From the NCBI GenBank assembly GCA_050084515.1, contig CM114272.1:8742001-8806000 (forward strand): a stretch of 64,000 bases of DNA. The letters run 5' to 3'. This document shows, piece after piece, positions 1-9,402 of this stretch (position 1 is the stretch's first letter; each line of letters starts with the position of its first letter). Source of the stretch: Blasia pusilla (taxonomy: Eukaryota > Marchantiophyta > Marchantiopsida > Blasiales). The position numbers and the translations under genes are program-made. The notes under the pieces are model-generated. The model saw nothing but the letters and a program-made list of their open reading frames with translations. It did not search any database and was not told where the DNA came from.

Positions 1-46
1 TTTCAACAGCGATGTATGTTGTATAGCGATGTGTATGCGCATGATA
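1..46 (+). repeat. 3' end fragment of LTR family A
   Basis: The first bases match the terminal module found at 28743-28881, 29265-29402 and near 15137, ending in the same run around GTGTATGCGCA and a GATA/GACA terminus. The window therefore opens inside a copy of this LTR family. Only the last part is present, so the element type outside the window is unknown. Confidence 0.6.
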
Positions 47-760
47 AGGTTGATAACATATCTGGTGAACTCCATCATCTTAGCAAATATTGCAGTGAAT
101 CCTATCTCCAAGACAATGACTTGGCTGAGGACATTGCACACTTGACCTCATTGCTTCATATAGTTTAATGGTAGTGTGTAACGTGATCTATGTCTGTGTT
201 TATCCATAATTTTCATGCCATACCTATAGCGGTAACAATCGTTCCATAATGATTTAGTTGTTGATGTTGTACTTTTCCGTAGGTTGCTATTTTATCTTAA
301 TTGCATTGCAATATGACCCTAAACGCAACGGCAACAAATTTTCAATAAATACTTTGTTTCACATATCTCCCTTCTCTACTTTGGCTTCAACTAATGGTTA
401 TTGCATCGGTTCATCTTAGTACACATCCATGCTCTCCTTTAGTGATTTTAATCTAACAATGTTCACAATTTCGTAAGCGACTCTCGTTTCATGTTGATGG
501 ACTCTTAATTTCCCTCAAGTCTTTTGATGTAGGTATTATACATTCATACACGTCATTGTCACCTTGCTTACACAACAGTATGTTATAGAGTAGTCTCTTT
601 ACAATGAATTACTCAAAACCACTTACTACCATATTCAGATTAATTTTTGCTAGAAACGTAAAAGTCATATTCATGATCAGCCACTACAGCTCAAGTCCAG
701 TGTATTCACTGCAGCTCCGATAACATACTTATTACACAAATAATAAATAGGTTATCCCCT
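47..760. other. AT-rich intergenic sequence without recognised gene
   Basis: No long open frame, RNA gene or terminal repeat was recognised. A short stretch up to about 168 could encode the tail of some protein on the + strand, but I cannot name it. The rest reads as AT-rich non-coding DNA. Confidence 0.4.
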
Positions 761-1165
761 AAATCCCCTAGCCATTAAGATGTATGGGGATGTGGGGGAG
801 AGGTTTGACTCGTTCCTTACAGATTGCACCCATCATCTCCAGTCGAGAAATGGGTTGTCCTTAGCCACTACGTTACTTTATTGTAGGCAACGGGTCTCCA
901 TGGCTTTGCAACGTGCCAAAGAAAATGGGCTTTTGCGACGGGCTCAAGCGGTTGGAGACGCCAATGCTAGAAGCCCACTTAATAGTAATCATAATTCTAC
1001 AAGCGTTGCTGATATTGTCTCATATTGATGATTTTGGTCGTTAGAGGGGGAAACCCCCTTCTGTCTCTTGGGGCCAATTTTGGCCCTTCGGTTTTTTCTC
1101 TCTCTATCCCTTCCCCCCTTATCCCCATCCGAATTTCTACTAAAGTTTATATTCTCTTTTTATTA
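761..1165 (+). mobile_element. 5'-truncated 3' end of R2-like LINE (copy 2)
   Basis: This segment is clearly homologous to 7508-7905, the 3' end of the longer LINE. The shared stretch starts near CCCCTAGCCATT and ends near TTAAAGT(T/G)TATATTC. It holds an open frame from 780 to 1028 (82 codons, motifs MYGDVGERFDSFL and LLRRAQAVGDANAR) that is frameshifted in the longer copy. I read it as the C-terminal end of the LINE endonuclease region followed by a 3' UTR. Such 5' truncation is usual when target-primed reverse transcription stops early. No target duplication was identified. Confidence 0.75.
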
Positions 1166-3353
1166 CACAAACACGTCTTTTTTCAGTTCCCTGCTAAAAT
1201 AATAATCCCCAGCCACATCAGACTTGTTTATCTTTTCCGTCGTGTCATCACTGTTCATCAGGCATCCTCAAGGGTGTGCCATCCAATCGTGACAAGGTGA
1301 CGGGATTTGGCATTAATCAGGTGTACTTGGAGTGATATGTAAAACAAAGATCATGAAAAAGTTATGCGCTTTATTATCGTGAAAGGGTTTAAGACATGTT
1401 ATTTATTTATCGATTATCGTTAAACATAGCCTCTTAATTAGCCTTCAAGGCTAATGTAAGATTCATGAATTAGCCTTGAGTTACTGGGCTATCACCCAAC
1501 CTCCCAAGCTACTTTGGGAGAGAGTCGTGGGCCTTGACCGCCGCCCCGCCGGCGGAGTATAGGTGAGCTGTCCACCGGCCCATCCGGTCACGAGTTCACG
1601 TCGTCCTTCCGCGAGCGCCATGTGGGAAAGTAACATTCGCAGGACTTTCACCGTGAGCCCTGCCCGCCCTGCCCGCGCTGCCCGCCTTTCCTGCTGACGC
1701 GCCACGACTCGATTCGGTGAACGAGAAAGCCTTTCATCGGACGGCTCCGGGTTATGCACCGTAGTGTGGGCTTAAGTCCCAACAACACGCGGCACACCTC
1801 AAATGATTACCTTGATGGTGGCTTACCGATTGTTTAATCCTACAATGGTAAGCATTTAACCAGTTTAATTTATTTAAGCATTTAACCTGTTTTATTAACT
1901 CTTGTGTATGTAGGGAGTCACAATAATATCAGCGGAAACAACGAAGTTCAAGGGGGACTTCAAGTATTTCGGACTCACACGGACATGAACGGAGTGATTG
2001 ATAGAATGTCTTATAGGAGGTCCTATTTAAACAAATACTTGAGACAGAATATGAGCCAATGACGTATTTTGTGGTGAATACGAAGGTGAGTACTTCTTAA
2101 GTAGTGAAAATGAGGACAGTATTTATTACTTTAGTAGATGCTCATATTTATTGGGGGTGTCCAAAATTGTGGAATGGTTTTATAAACATGCCACGAATCA
2201 TTTTGGTCTGCCTTGACTTCCTCCTCTTTAAGGTATGTATTAAGTAAGTTGGTAAAATTTGAAGTTTTCCTAATTCCGGTAGATTATTTTGATACTAATA
2301 CAAAGGGGACCATACATATTTTGTGGGTTTTTGGCATTTGAGGAACTGAAAGGGTGATTTTCAAATTCATCCGGAGAGCTCAACATGTAATCCGGAATCG
2401 TGGAGAGGTGTCTATATGAGGAATTCGCTCGGCTGCCATTGGTGAAACTGGCGTTGGCAAACGTCTTGAGATCTGGAGCTGGGAAGAGTCGAGTGCGGCC
2501 CTTTTGTCTTTTAATTATATAGATGGGGTTTGAGAACCCCATCCTCCTACCATGACACGTGTACAATTTTTTCTCCTCTGGAACTTATATGTATAGTGTT
2601 TGACAGGTTTAGGCATAAGAAGTGGTTTAACACATAATGTGCCCTTTCAACCACGCATAACACGATCAATATACCAGTGTGTTCATATTCTAGGTGTGCT
2701 TTTGGAATAATCCCTTGATCACCCATCTAAATACTATGATGTCGCAAGGCTTTTTAAGTCAAGAATTATGACAAATGCAAGATACCAACATATTTATGAG
2801 AATATAATTACTTGAAAACTTTAAGTTCTTCCTTGCTAAAATTGATTTGTAGAATTTTTCTTGTTCAAAACTAAGGGAAAAAATCATTGTGGGGATAATG
2901 CCCACGTTAATTGATTGATTTTGCATGTAACATAGGTTTTAGCCGGATATCTCTTCAATGGGTTGATTACACATTATGAGTGTTGGAAAAATAATTAACA
3001 CGTAGAAATATAAATGTGATGGGCACATCTATACTACTAGAAGAGGATAGTTCCTTGATTTTTCAAACACCTCCCCACTTGGCAATTGGGCACTAAGGTG
3101 TGTATAGGTATCGTTTGCACGTAATTTTCTTAAGCACATTATTATTGGTCCTTGCTATACCCTTATGTAGTCTAGTATTAACAATGCACGGAATTGTATT
3201 TCAAAAACTAGAAGTTCTTGAAAATTATTTTCTTAAAAAAGGTAACTTAAAGATTCAACAATTTTGAGGTATGATTCATATTATCTTCGTAATTTACTTA
3301 GATATAGGAAAAAAGAATTGTAAATGGGAAAATGAAGGCTCTCCGTGATACCC
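1166..3353. other. Intergenic: GC-rich island then AT-rich DNA
   Basis: A small perfect palindrome (ATTAGCCTT, 1-base spacer, AAGGCTAAT) lies at 1437-1455. Positions about 1480-1760 form a local GC-rich island with several CCCGCC runs. From 1800 to 3330 the DNA is AT-rich with no recognised coding content. The open frames here (for example 2270-2566 on the - strand) show no family motif that I recognise. Confidence 0.4.
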
Positions 3354-3614
3354 TCGCGCCTATTCATCCTCGGGTTAGAGGCACCAGGGTTAGACGTGGG
3401 TTATGTTTGAAGAAGGGCTTGTACAAAACAAGCCGCTCAGGGAGAATTCGAACTTGGACCCGCACCTTCACAATGAGCGCACCATCCACTCCACTAGAGC
3501 ACCCTATGTAAAAGGCATGGTATTACTAAAACTCTTAATCTGTTCTCCAAAATAGAACCTGTGGCTTCAGGATCTTGACCTCAGGTTAACTAACCCGAGG
3601 ATAAATAGGCACGA
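3354..3614 (-). mobile_element. Fold-back unit containing a tRNA-like (SINE-type) core
   Basis: Arms at 3354-3378 and 3590-3614 are inverted copies matching at 23 of 25 bases (TCG(C/T)GCCTATT(C/T)ATCCTCGG core). Inside, the minus strand from 3504 to about 3430 reads like a tRNA head: GGGTGCTCTAGTGGAGTGG resembles an A box, and GTCCAAGTTCGAATTC about 50 bases on resembles a B box with a T-loop GTTCGAATTC. That pairing is typical of tRNA-derived SINEs transcribed by RNA polymerase III. It is not a good tRNA gene, since no complete cloverleaf with a matching acceptor stem was found. Confidence 0.5.
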
Positions 3615-4200
3615 TAGAAACCATGCTCCTTGGGTAAAAAATTCTCACCTTGAAAGTTTTACTATAGTGCATGAAAGAGAAAGATGAACCTCAATAAATA
3701 TACACTAGTCGGTGCTCATGCAATGCGCGGGTGAAATTGGCCCCGTCCCCCTTAACTTAACGGCGCGGTATCGTCATAACGGGACATGGTGGAGGCAGAC
3801 GGGAACGGAGGATGCCACGGAGGGATGGAGAAGGGAGGGGGGTCGTGTGATATACCGAAACACAGATCTCGGTCTCCTCTACCTTTTGATTTGCAACATC
3901 ATCTTTATAGTGAAGTATTTTATGTTTTATTCCAATTTTTGGATTTCTAATTTTTTTAGGGTTTCTCATTTAGGTATTAGGGTCCGCTTTGTTGTCTTGC
4001 CTCGTTGTCTTGTCATGAATGTTTCCAAGATAACTCATGTTGTTCTTCCACACCACCTCTTTTTCTCTACGCCCTTCCTTCGTGGCCATGCATATTTCTT
4101 GCTTATGTTTGACCCATGTTCTTCTCCGTTATCCCACCCATAGGTAGACCTCTATTCCCATCCATTTTTCTTCGGTTTTGTCTATTCTCTTTCCACATTA
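3615..4200. other. Intergenic sequence upstream of the R2-like LINE
   Basis: An open frame on the + strand (3712-4143) has biased hydrophobic composition and no recognisable motif. The 5' boundary of the LINE is not visible, so part of this stretch could be its 5' UTR. Confidence 0.3.
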
Positions 4201-4432
4201 TTAGTACCTCCATACTACCTCTAGTTTGTTTAAGGAGGGGGTTGGGCCAAAAGTCCTAGGTGAAGAAGGTAGATGAGAGTTCATACTAGGGGGAGCATTA
4301 CCGTGGACGGGAAGAGAGTCAATTACCATTAGTGCTAGTTCGAATGCAGGTTGTGGGGCAGATTCAGGTGGGGGTTGTCTCTCGAGTCTCTTGATGGAGG
4401 GGGTGATGTTCTCTTCTTGGTGAGCGGTGTCC

Positions 4433-4957
4433 ATGCCTCGACCCGCATCGGCCTCTCGTGTAGTGGCTCGTGGGTCATCTAGTCGTGATATAAAATGCCC
4501 TTGTTGTCTCGAATTCTTCACCCGTTCAAGAATTCGGAATCACTTAGCAGCTAAACTTCATGACTTTGATAGATTTGGATGGGTGGTTCCTCTTGTCGAC
4601 TGGAGGAACCACCCATCCAAATCAATGGTGCTTCATGCATCATCACCCCCTCCTGAGGCATGGGAGTGGTTGAGGTCTCACCTTAGCAGCATCATAGGCC
4701 TCTTTGAGACCCATTTTCCCTGCCCAAGGTTGTTTCATAGGATCCCCCATGCCATTTGGGATGAGCTCCGTCAAGCTTTCCTCCTTCCCCTATCTAGGAT
4801 CGCACTTGATCCTATGGATGAGCTCTCGTGGTATCTACTACTTCTCCTTCCACGATGGTGTCTTCGTTATACCCAAGGGATGGGGGGAAGCCTGGCCATA
4901 GAGAGGTTGTGGCCCGATTGCGGCCCTTTTGAGGAGGCGATTGGAGTCTCTACATAG
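4433..4957 (+). pseudogene. LINE N-terminal region with C2H2 zinc finger
   Basis: From the ATG at 4433 the frame gives about 174 codons. Residues around 23-43 form a Cys2His2 finger (CPCC, then HLAAKLH), followed by a WLRSHLSSII segment. Nucleic-acid-binding fingers at this position are known in R2-type elements, where they help recognise the target site. The frame stops at 4957, before the RT fingers start in another frame at 5199, so the original single polyprotein is broken. The frame also extends slightly upstream without an ATG. Confidence 0.6.
4572..4623. repeat. Perfect 21-bp inverted repeat inside the LINE frame
   Basis: Arms 4572-4592 and 4603-4623 are exact reverse complements with a 10-base loop centred on GTCGAC. 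The hairpin lies in the coding frame just after the zinc finger. Perfect arms of this length are unusual in a decayed element and could reflect a recent local inverted duplication. Confidence 0.85.
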
Positions 4958-5198
4958 CAAGTTTGTGGCATATGCGAGAGGTAACACTTCACCTGGTTTC
5001 CCGACAGATGATCTTGTAGCAGCCAGGTTGCGATGATGTAGGACTCTTGGACGAGTGGGGGGGGTACTGCAAGCGGCTTGTGCGCTCCGCCCTATAGTCA
5101 TGGCTCCTCCTTTCGCTATTACCATCGACGCCCTCTAGAGGCTACATCCTCGTCCAACACTTGACATTCCAACTTCTGTACGTGACTTCCATCCTGAC

Positions 5199-6981
5199 AT
5201 GACTTTATGCTTAGACCCGTCCCTCTTTGCACGAGCACTCGGGCGTTCTCCTAGGATAATAGCCGGAGGGTTGTCCGGTATGATGTACAAACATCTTCGT
5301 GATTTCTTTCCCCTCAAGGACTCTGCTAGCGGCTTTTCCAAGTTGCTTCACGTTGTCTCTCACCTAGCTCAGGGGAGAGTGCCAACAGCAGAGGCTAAGG
5401 TATTTGGGGCGGGGCGACTTTTGGCGTTGTCAAAGGAGGGTGGAGGGATCCATCTGATTCAATGTCCGGGGAGAACCGGGGTTACGTGTTGAGCTGGCCG
5501 GAAGAATTTGAGAATTTCCGATTCAGTTTATCACTTACCGGCCAAAAACCAAGGGTTCAAGGAGGGTGTCCTTTGTATTCGTATGTGTTTAGTCGGCTGG
5601 AATGACGAAATCTTCCAAAATTGCCGCTATGTTTTGTAGAGACCGGAAATGTACCAATTGTCACGAAAAAAATCCCCGGACCTTGGTCTGATTGCCATAG
5701 GTGAGGTGCTCTTGTGGTTTGGTGAGTCGCAATATCGCTTTGCAATTTCGTGAGGCTTTCCACTCACATCTAAGTCCGCACTAGTTCGGAGTTGCCACAC
5801 CAGCCGGTTGTGAGGCCATAGCCTTAGGTTTGAGGGCTTGTCTAGATATACATCTTGAGTGGGTGGTTCTCCAAGTTGATGTGGAGAACGCCTTCAACTT
5901 AGTATCTCGGGCAACTATCTTCACGGAGTTGAGAGACGCAGGGGGTCCTATTGTGAGCCTGATTCCTTTTGTGCAGGCTTTCTATGGGGCTCCTTCGCCC
6001 CTCTATTTTCACCACGGTAGGTCCGAGAAGGAGATCACGGTTTTGGAGTCTTCTACCGAGACTCGTCAGGGTGATCTCTTGGATGGTGCATTGTTTTCTT
6101 TGGCTCATTATCGAGCGGTTCTTTCTACGGTGGAGGCTTTCCCGGGTTGCATTTTCCGTTTGTTTGCACATGATACTCACATTGTTGGCCCTGGAGACCT
6201 GATTGTTCCCGCATTTCAGCACTTTTCACCACAGTTGGCACATGTTGGCCTCGCGGTGAAGGTCGGAAAGTGCAAGGCTTGGTCTCCATCAAACCTGCCG
6301 ACTGATATACATTTACCCGATGGATTCTCCACACCTGTTGGAGGGCTTCGCGTCTTGGGAGTCCCACTCGGAAGCCATGACTTTGTATCAAGTTTTGAGA
6401 CGGCGGCTCTTACCGAAGATCTTCTCCACGTCGATGATCTCACGAGGATTAGTGACCCTCAAGTAGCTTATGGCATCCTGTCATCATGTTTCGCTCGTAG
6501 ACCTGGTTATCTTTGTAGAACCGTGCGGGCGTCTAGCCATATTTCTTCCTTGTATAGATCCTTTGATAGAAAGATCATGCAGATGTTTGGGGATCTACAA
6601 GGACCCGGCTCCTTAGAGTGCCCCGCGGGGGAGTTAGCTTGTAGACAGGCTTCTTGGCCGGTTGCCTTTGATGGACTAGGTCTTATAGCGATTGAGTTAG
6701 TGGCATCTTCGGCTTTTTTAGGGAGTTGGGCCACTGTAGCACCCCTCCTTTGCTCCCAATCTTTGGTTAGGGATAGACCGCTACTTTTACAATACGTTTC
6801 CCAGGTTGAGGATGGTCTTTTCCCACTTCAATCTTCGCTCAGAGCTTGTAGAGACTCCCTTCTTGTTGAGGCTAGAGCAGTTCTTCACACTTTCTCTTCT
6901 CTAGTTACCTCCGGACAGTCTGGGCTCCAATCTTCTTTGATGGAAGCCCACTTTGAGGCAGTGTTCAAAGCTATTAGTTAG
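5199..6981 (+). pseudogene. Reverse transcriptase of R2-like LINE, broken
   Basis: The fingers part (5199-5492: AGGLSGMMYKHLRDFF, GAGRLLALSKEGGGIH) and the palm and thumb part (5830-6981: LQVDVENAFN, TRQGDLLDGALF, FAHDTHIVGP) are typical of one LINE RT lineage. Motif A keeps its aspartate (QVDVENAFN). The motif C box, normally with two adjacent aspartates (FADD), reads FAHD here, so one catalytic aspartate is lost. Two frame changes and the 226-bp insertion at 5460-5685 also break it. Downstream the frame runs on to 6981 and then shifts towards the endonuclease. Confidence 0.8.
5460..5685. mobile_element. Non-autonomous hAT-type MITE
   Basis: The 226-bp insert has 13-bp terminal inverted repeats, CAATGTCCGGGGA on the left and the complement of CAAGGTCCGGGGA on the right (12 of 13 match). 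Flanks 5452-5459 (ATCTGATT) and 5686-5693 (GTCTGATT) form an 8-bp target duplication with one mismatch. Taking out the insert and one flank copy brings the RT frame back into register across the junction, which confirms the boundaries. Eight-base duplications and CA-starting termini are hallmarks of hAT transposons. There is no coding capacity. Confidence 0.85.
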
Positions 6982-7142
6982 ATGGGAATATCCCCATGGA
7001 GGTTCGGGCACGTATTCGCTCTTGCTCCGGAAAGGGGGCAAGCTCATGGGTGGGGGCTCGCCCCCTCATCCTGGCTTTCCGCATCGCACCACTTACCTAC
7101 ATGACAACCATGCGGTTCCCATTGGGCCTGCCCTAACCATCG

Positions 7143-7436
7143 GTGGTTGGTTCGACAAATTGCGAGTGTTGCCGGAGCCTAGATCCACTTGGTGTGCATT
7201 TGGCACAGTGTCCACTTGGGGGTGAGAGGATAGCCACCCACGATGCAGTGCTGGATATTATGTTCGCTATTGCTCGAAAGAGTGGCTTCCATGTGCAGAG
7301 AGAGAGGCACTACTCCATGCGGGATTCCCTTATCCGTGTTGATCTCTACATGATGCGGGAGTCTGAGGTGGTGGTAGCGGATGTTGTAGTGACAGATCCT
7401 TCGGGGGAGGCGGTGGGGGCCCAAGTGGTGGCATAA
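7143..7436 (+). pseudogene. CCHC knuckle plus restriction-like endonuclease region of LINE
   Basis: The frame shows C-X2-C-X8-H-X3-C (CECC...VHLAQC) and then GGERIATHDAV. Next comes an R-V-D-L-Y-M stretch and, 12 residues after its aspartate, a second aspartate in VVADVVVTDP. R2-type elements place a CCHC motif and a PD-(D/E)XK nuclease in this order behind the RT, and the nuclease nicks the target for priming. The C-terminal continuation (from about 7508) is frameshifted here but open in the truncated copy at 780-1028. Assignment to the nuclease fold rests on motif spacing only. Confidence 0.65.
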
Positions 7437-7905
7437 GGGAGATTGCTACAAGGATCGGCTGCGGGAAAGAAGACTCACATTTATAGTCGACTTCATGGCG
7501 GACATCGATTTATCCCCTAGCCATTGAGATGTGCGGGGCCATGGGGGAGAGGTTTGACTCGTTCCTTACGGATTGACCCCATCATCTCCAGTCAAGAAAT
7601 GGGTTATCCTTAGCCACTACGATACTTTATTGTAGGCAATGAGTCTCCATAGCTTTGCAGCGTGCCTAGGCAGATGGGCTTTTGCGACGGGCTCAAGCGG
7701 TTGGAGATGCCAATGCTAGAGGCCCGTTTAGTAGTAGCCATAGTTCAATTGGTGTTGCTGATATTGTCTCTGCTGTTGGTGATTTTGATCGTTAAGGGGG
7801 GGAAGGCCCCCTTATGTCTTTTGGCTCTCTATGCCCCCCCCCCTCCTTTGTACCCCTATGGGTTTTCCATCCCAATTTCTATTAAAGTGTATATTCATCT
7901 TAACT

Positions 7906-9129
7906 TTTAGCTCCTAATGAACCCGCCACATGTGAGTAAAGGAAAGATCTAAAATACATGGGGAGGAAGCCTCTATATGAAACCCATACTCTTTTAATAG
8001 ATGAAAACCTATCATAAAAACAAAAGAGGGGACTCAAAGAATCAAGTATCCGAAGGCCGCCCCTTCCGGCTCAACCAAACGACGAGTTGTTACCTCGTTG
8101 ACATTTCCGCCGCGGGCAGCTCATAGAGGCTGGTAACTCCCCGGTGGCCAAGTGCCAAGCTCCACCAGTGTAGGTGATGTACAGTGTACACCTGTAAAAT
8201 CTGATTGTCGCTTTAGATCTGGTGAACCTGTCGCCTCAGGAGCCGCGGGACATGGTAAACGTGGCTCACTATCTTTGGTGGGCGGCGAGGACGGGTGTCG
8301 CCAAGCATGAGGCGCGGATGTGGGGCCCGGTGAAGCGCCGCTAGAGAGGTCCAGGACGCGATTCCGCGTGGAGGAGCGATGTCTGCGCCCACTAGCCGAG
8401 CTCATCGGAAGGCTGGACCAGACAGCTGTGCAGAGTTTCTCTATTCTCCCTGCGGCCCTTCTTTCCGCTGGAGGGGTAGCGACGACAGGGTTGGAGGAGG
8501 GGAGCGGACTCAGCGGAGCAAGGCGGGGGGCTGGGGCACTTGGCGGGGTGGGGGACCGTTTTGTACTATGCGAGGGTGACAGTGCTGTTCCCGGTAGCTG
8601 TTTGTACAGTGCGAGGGAGAGTGTGGTAGTCTGGACACACGAGGGTCTGGAGGTCTTGTGGGGTGACCAGAGAGAGGAAGGAGGAGGACGAGGACGACGA
8701 CGGAGGAGGTGGCTTTTCTGTGGACGGGTCCGGGTTCTGCTAATATCACTTTGGGAATTAAATATGGCAAGGAGCGGATTGATGGGTCAAGCGGATGCGC
8801 TGTGAGTCGGGGCGGTGATTTGACGGGCTCCATTTATGTGCACTCTTCGTCCGTATACTCTACCGGGTTTCGTCACGTTTGCGCCCCATTCTCAAGCGCT
8901 TTCGCTGGGATCCCTGCTCTGTTCAGGAGGGACCAGGGACGGACTCGAGAGAATTGCCTGCTGTCGAGGAAGGAAAGATCCAGTCGTAGGATTAGAGGAG
9001 TGTTTTTACGAGAAGGAAACGCGAGGCTGTGTAGTAGATCCAGCATAGGACTTGTACCAGTACTCGGGAGGACTCCGATCCGTCAGGCTGGCGGACAGAT
9101 TCTCTAAGTCGACGTCCCTCCCTGTGGGG
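7906..9129 (+). promoter_or_regulatory. Upstream region / probable 5' UTR of the DUF3511 gene
   Basis: Beyond the LINE end the base composition rises in GC (about 8040-9100), with no repeat homology seen elsewhere in the window. Several short open frames occur but have no recognised family. I read this as promoter plus 5' leader of the gene starting at 9130. No clear TATA box was picked out, and upstream ATG codons are present. Confidence 0.4.
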
Positions 9130-9402
9130 ATGGAGCGTCGCAGTGAGCAATTTTCTGGTGGAGCGATTGCTTACGGACCATCTTATAGTGGCTCGTATGA
9201 AGATCCTTATCAACTCAAGAAATACAAGACCACAAAATCTCGTTCGTGGGATTTGGGTATGACTGACCCCGAGGTGAAGAGGAAGAAGCGTGTGGCGTCG
9301 TACAAAGTGTTCACCGTCGAGGGGAAAGTGAAAGCTTCAGTCAGAAGCGGCTTTCGTTGGATTAAAAATAAGTACATCGAAGTTCGGTATGGGTGGTGGT
9401 GA
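9130..9402 (+). CDS. DUF3511 domain protein (90 aa)
   Basis: A single-exon frame of 90 codons starts at the ATG at 9130 and ends in TGA at 9400-9402. The C-terminal half carries the DUF3511 signature: MTDPEVKRKKRVASYKVF (residues about 44-61), TVEGKVKAS, FRWIKNKY and a terminal YGWW. DUF3511 proteins are small, basic, plant-specific proteins of unknown function and are usually intronless, as here. The N-terminal part (MERRSEQFSGG...) is low in conservation. The same frame runs upstream without an ATG, so 9130 is the first methionine that fits the family length. No signal peptide or membrane segment is seen. The gene sits in a repeat-poor island between LINE and Helitron debris and looks intact. 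Confidence 0.9.
   Translation: MERRSEQFSGGAIAYGPSYSGSYEDPYQLKKYKTTKSRSWDLGMTDPEVKRKKRVASYKVFTVEGKVKASVRSGFRWIKNKYIEVRYGWW

Larger units (their letters stand above)
4201..7905 (+). mobile_element. R2-like non-LTR retrotransposon, degenerate, with MITE insertion
   Basis: In order on the + strand: an N-terminal C2H2 zinc finger (CPCC ... HLAAKLH, about 4496-4563), an RT domain split by a MITE (5199-6981), and a C-terminal CCHC knuckle followed by a PD-(D/E)XK-like region (7143-7436). The 3' end is homologous to 761-1165. Known R2-superfamily LINEs have this order of zinc finger, RT, CCHC and restriction-like endonuclease, and lack an N-terminal APE endonuclease; none is seen here. Frameshifts and stops interrupt the frame, so the copy is dead. 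The start coordinate is approximate. Confidence 0.75.

Noticed and set aside
3430-3504. tRNA gene on the minus strand
   Set aside because: A- and B-box-like motifs are present, but no matching acceptor stem or clean anticodon arm was found, and inverted arms enclose it. A SINE-type fragment fits better.
8320-8805. 161-codon open frame upstream of the DUF3511 gene
   Set aside because: Glycine/arginine-rich low-complexity composition, no recognised domain, and position in the probable leader. Openness is explained by GC content.
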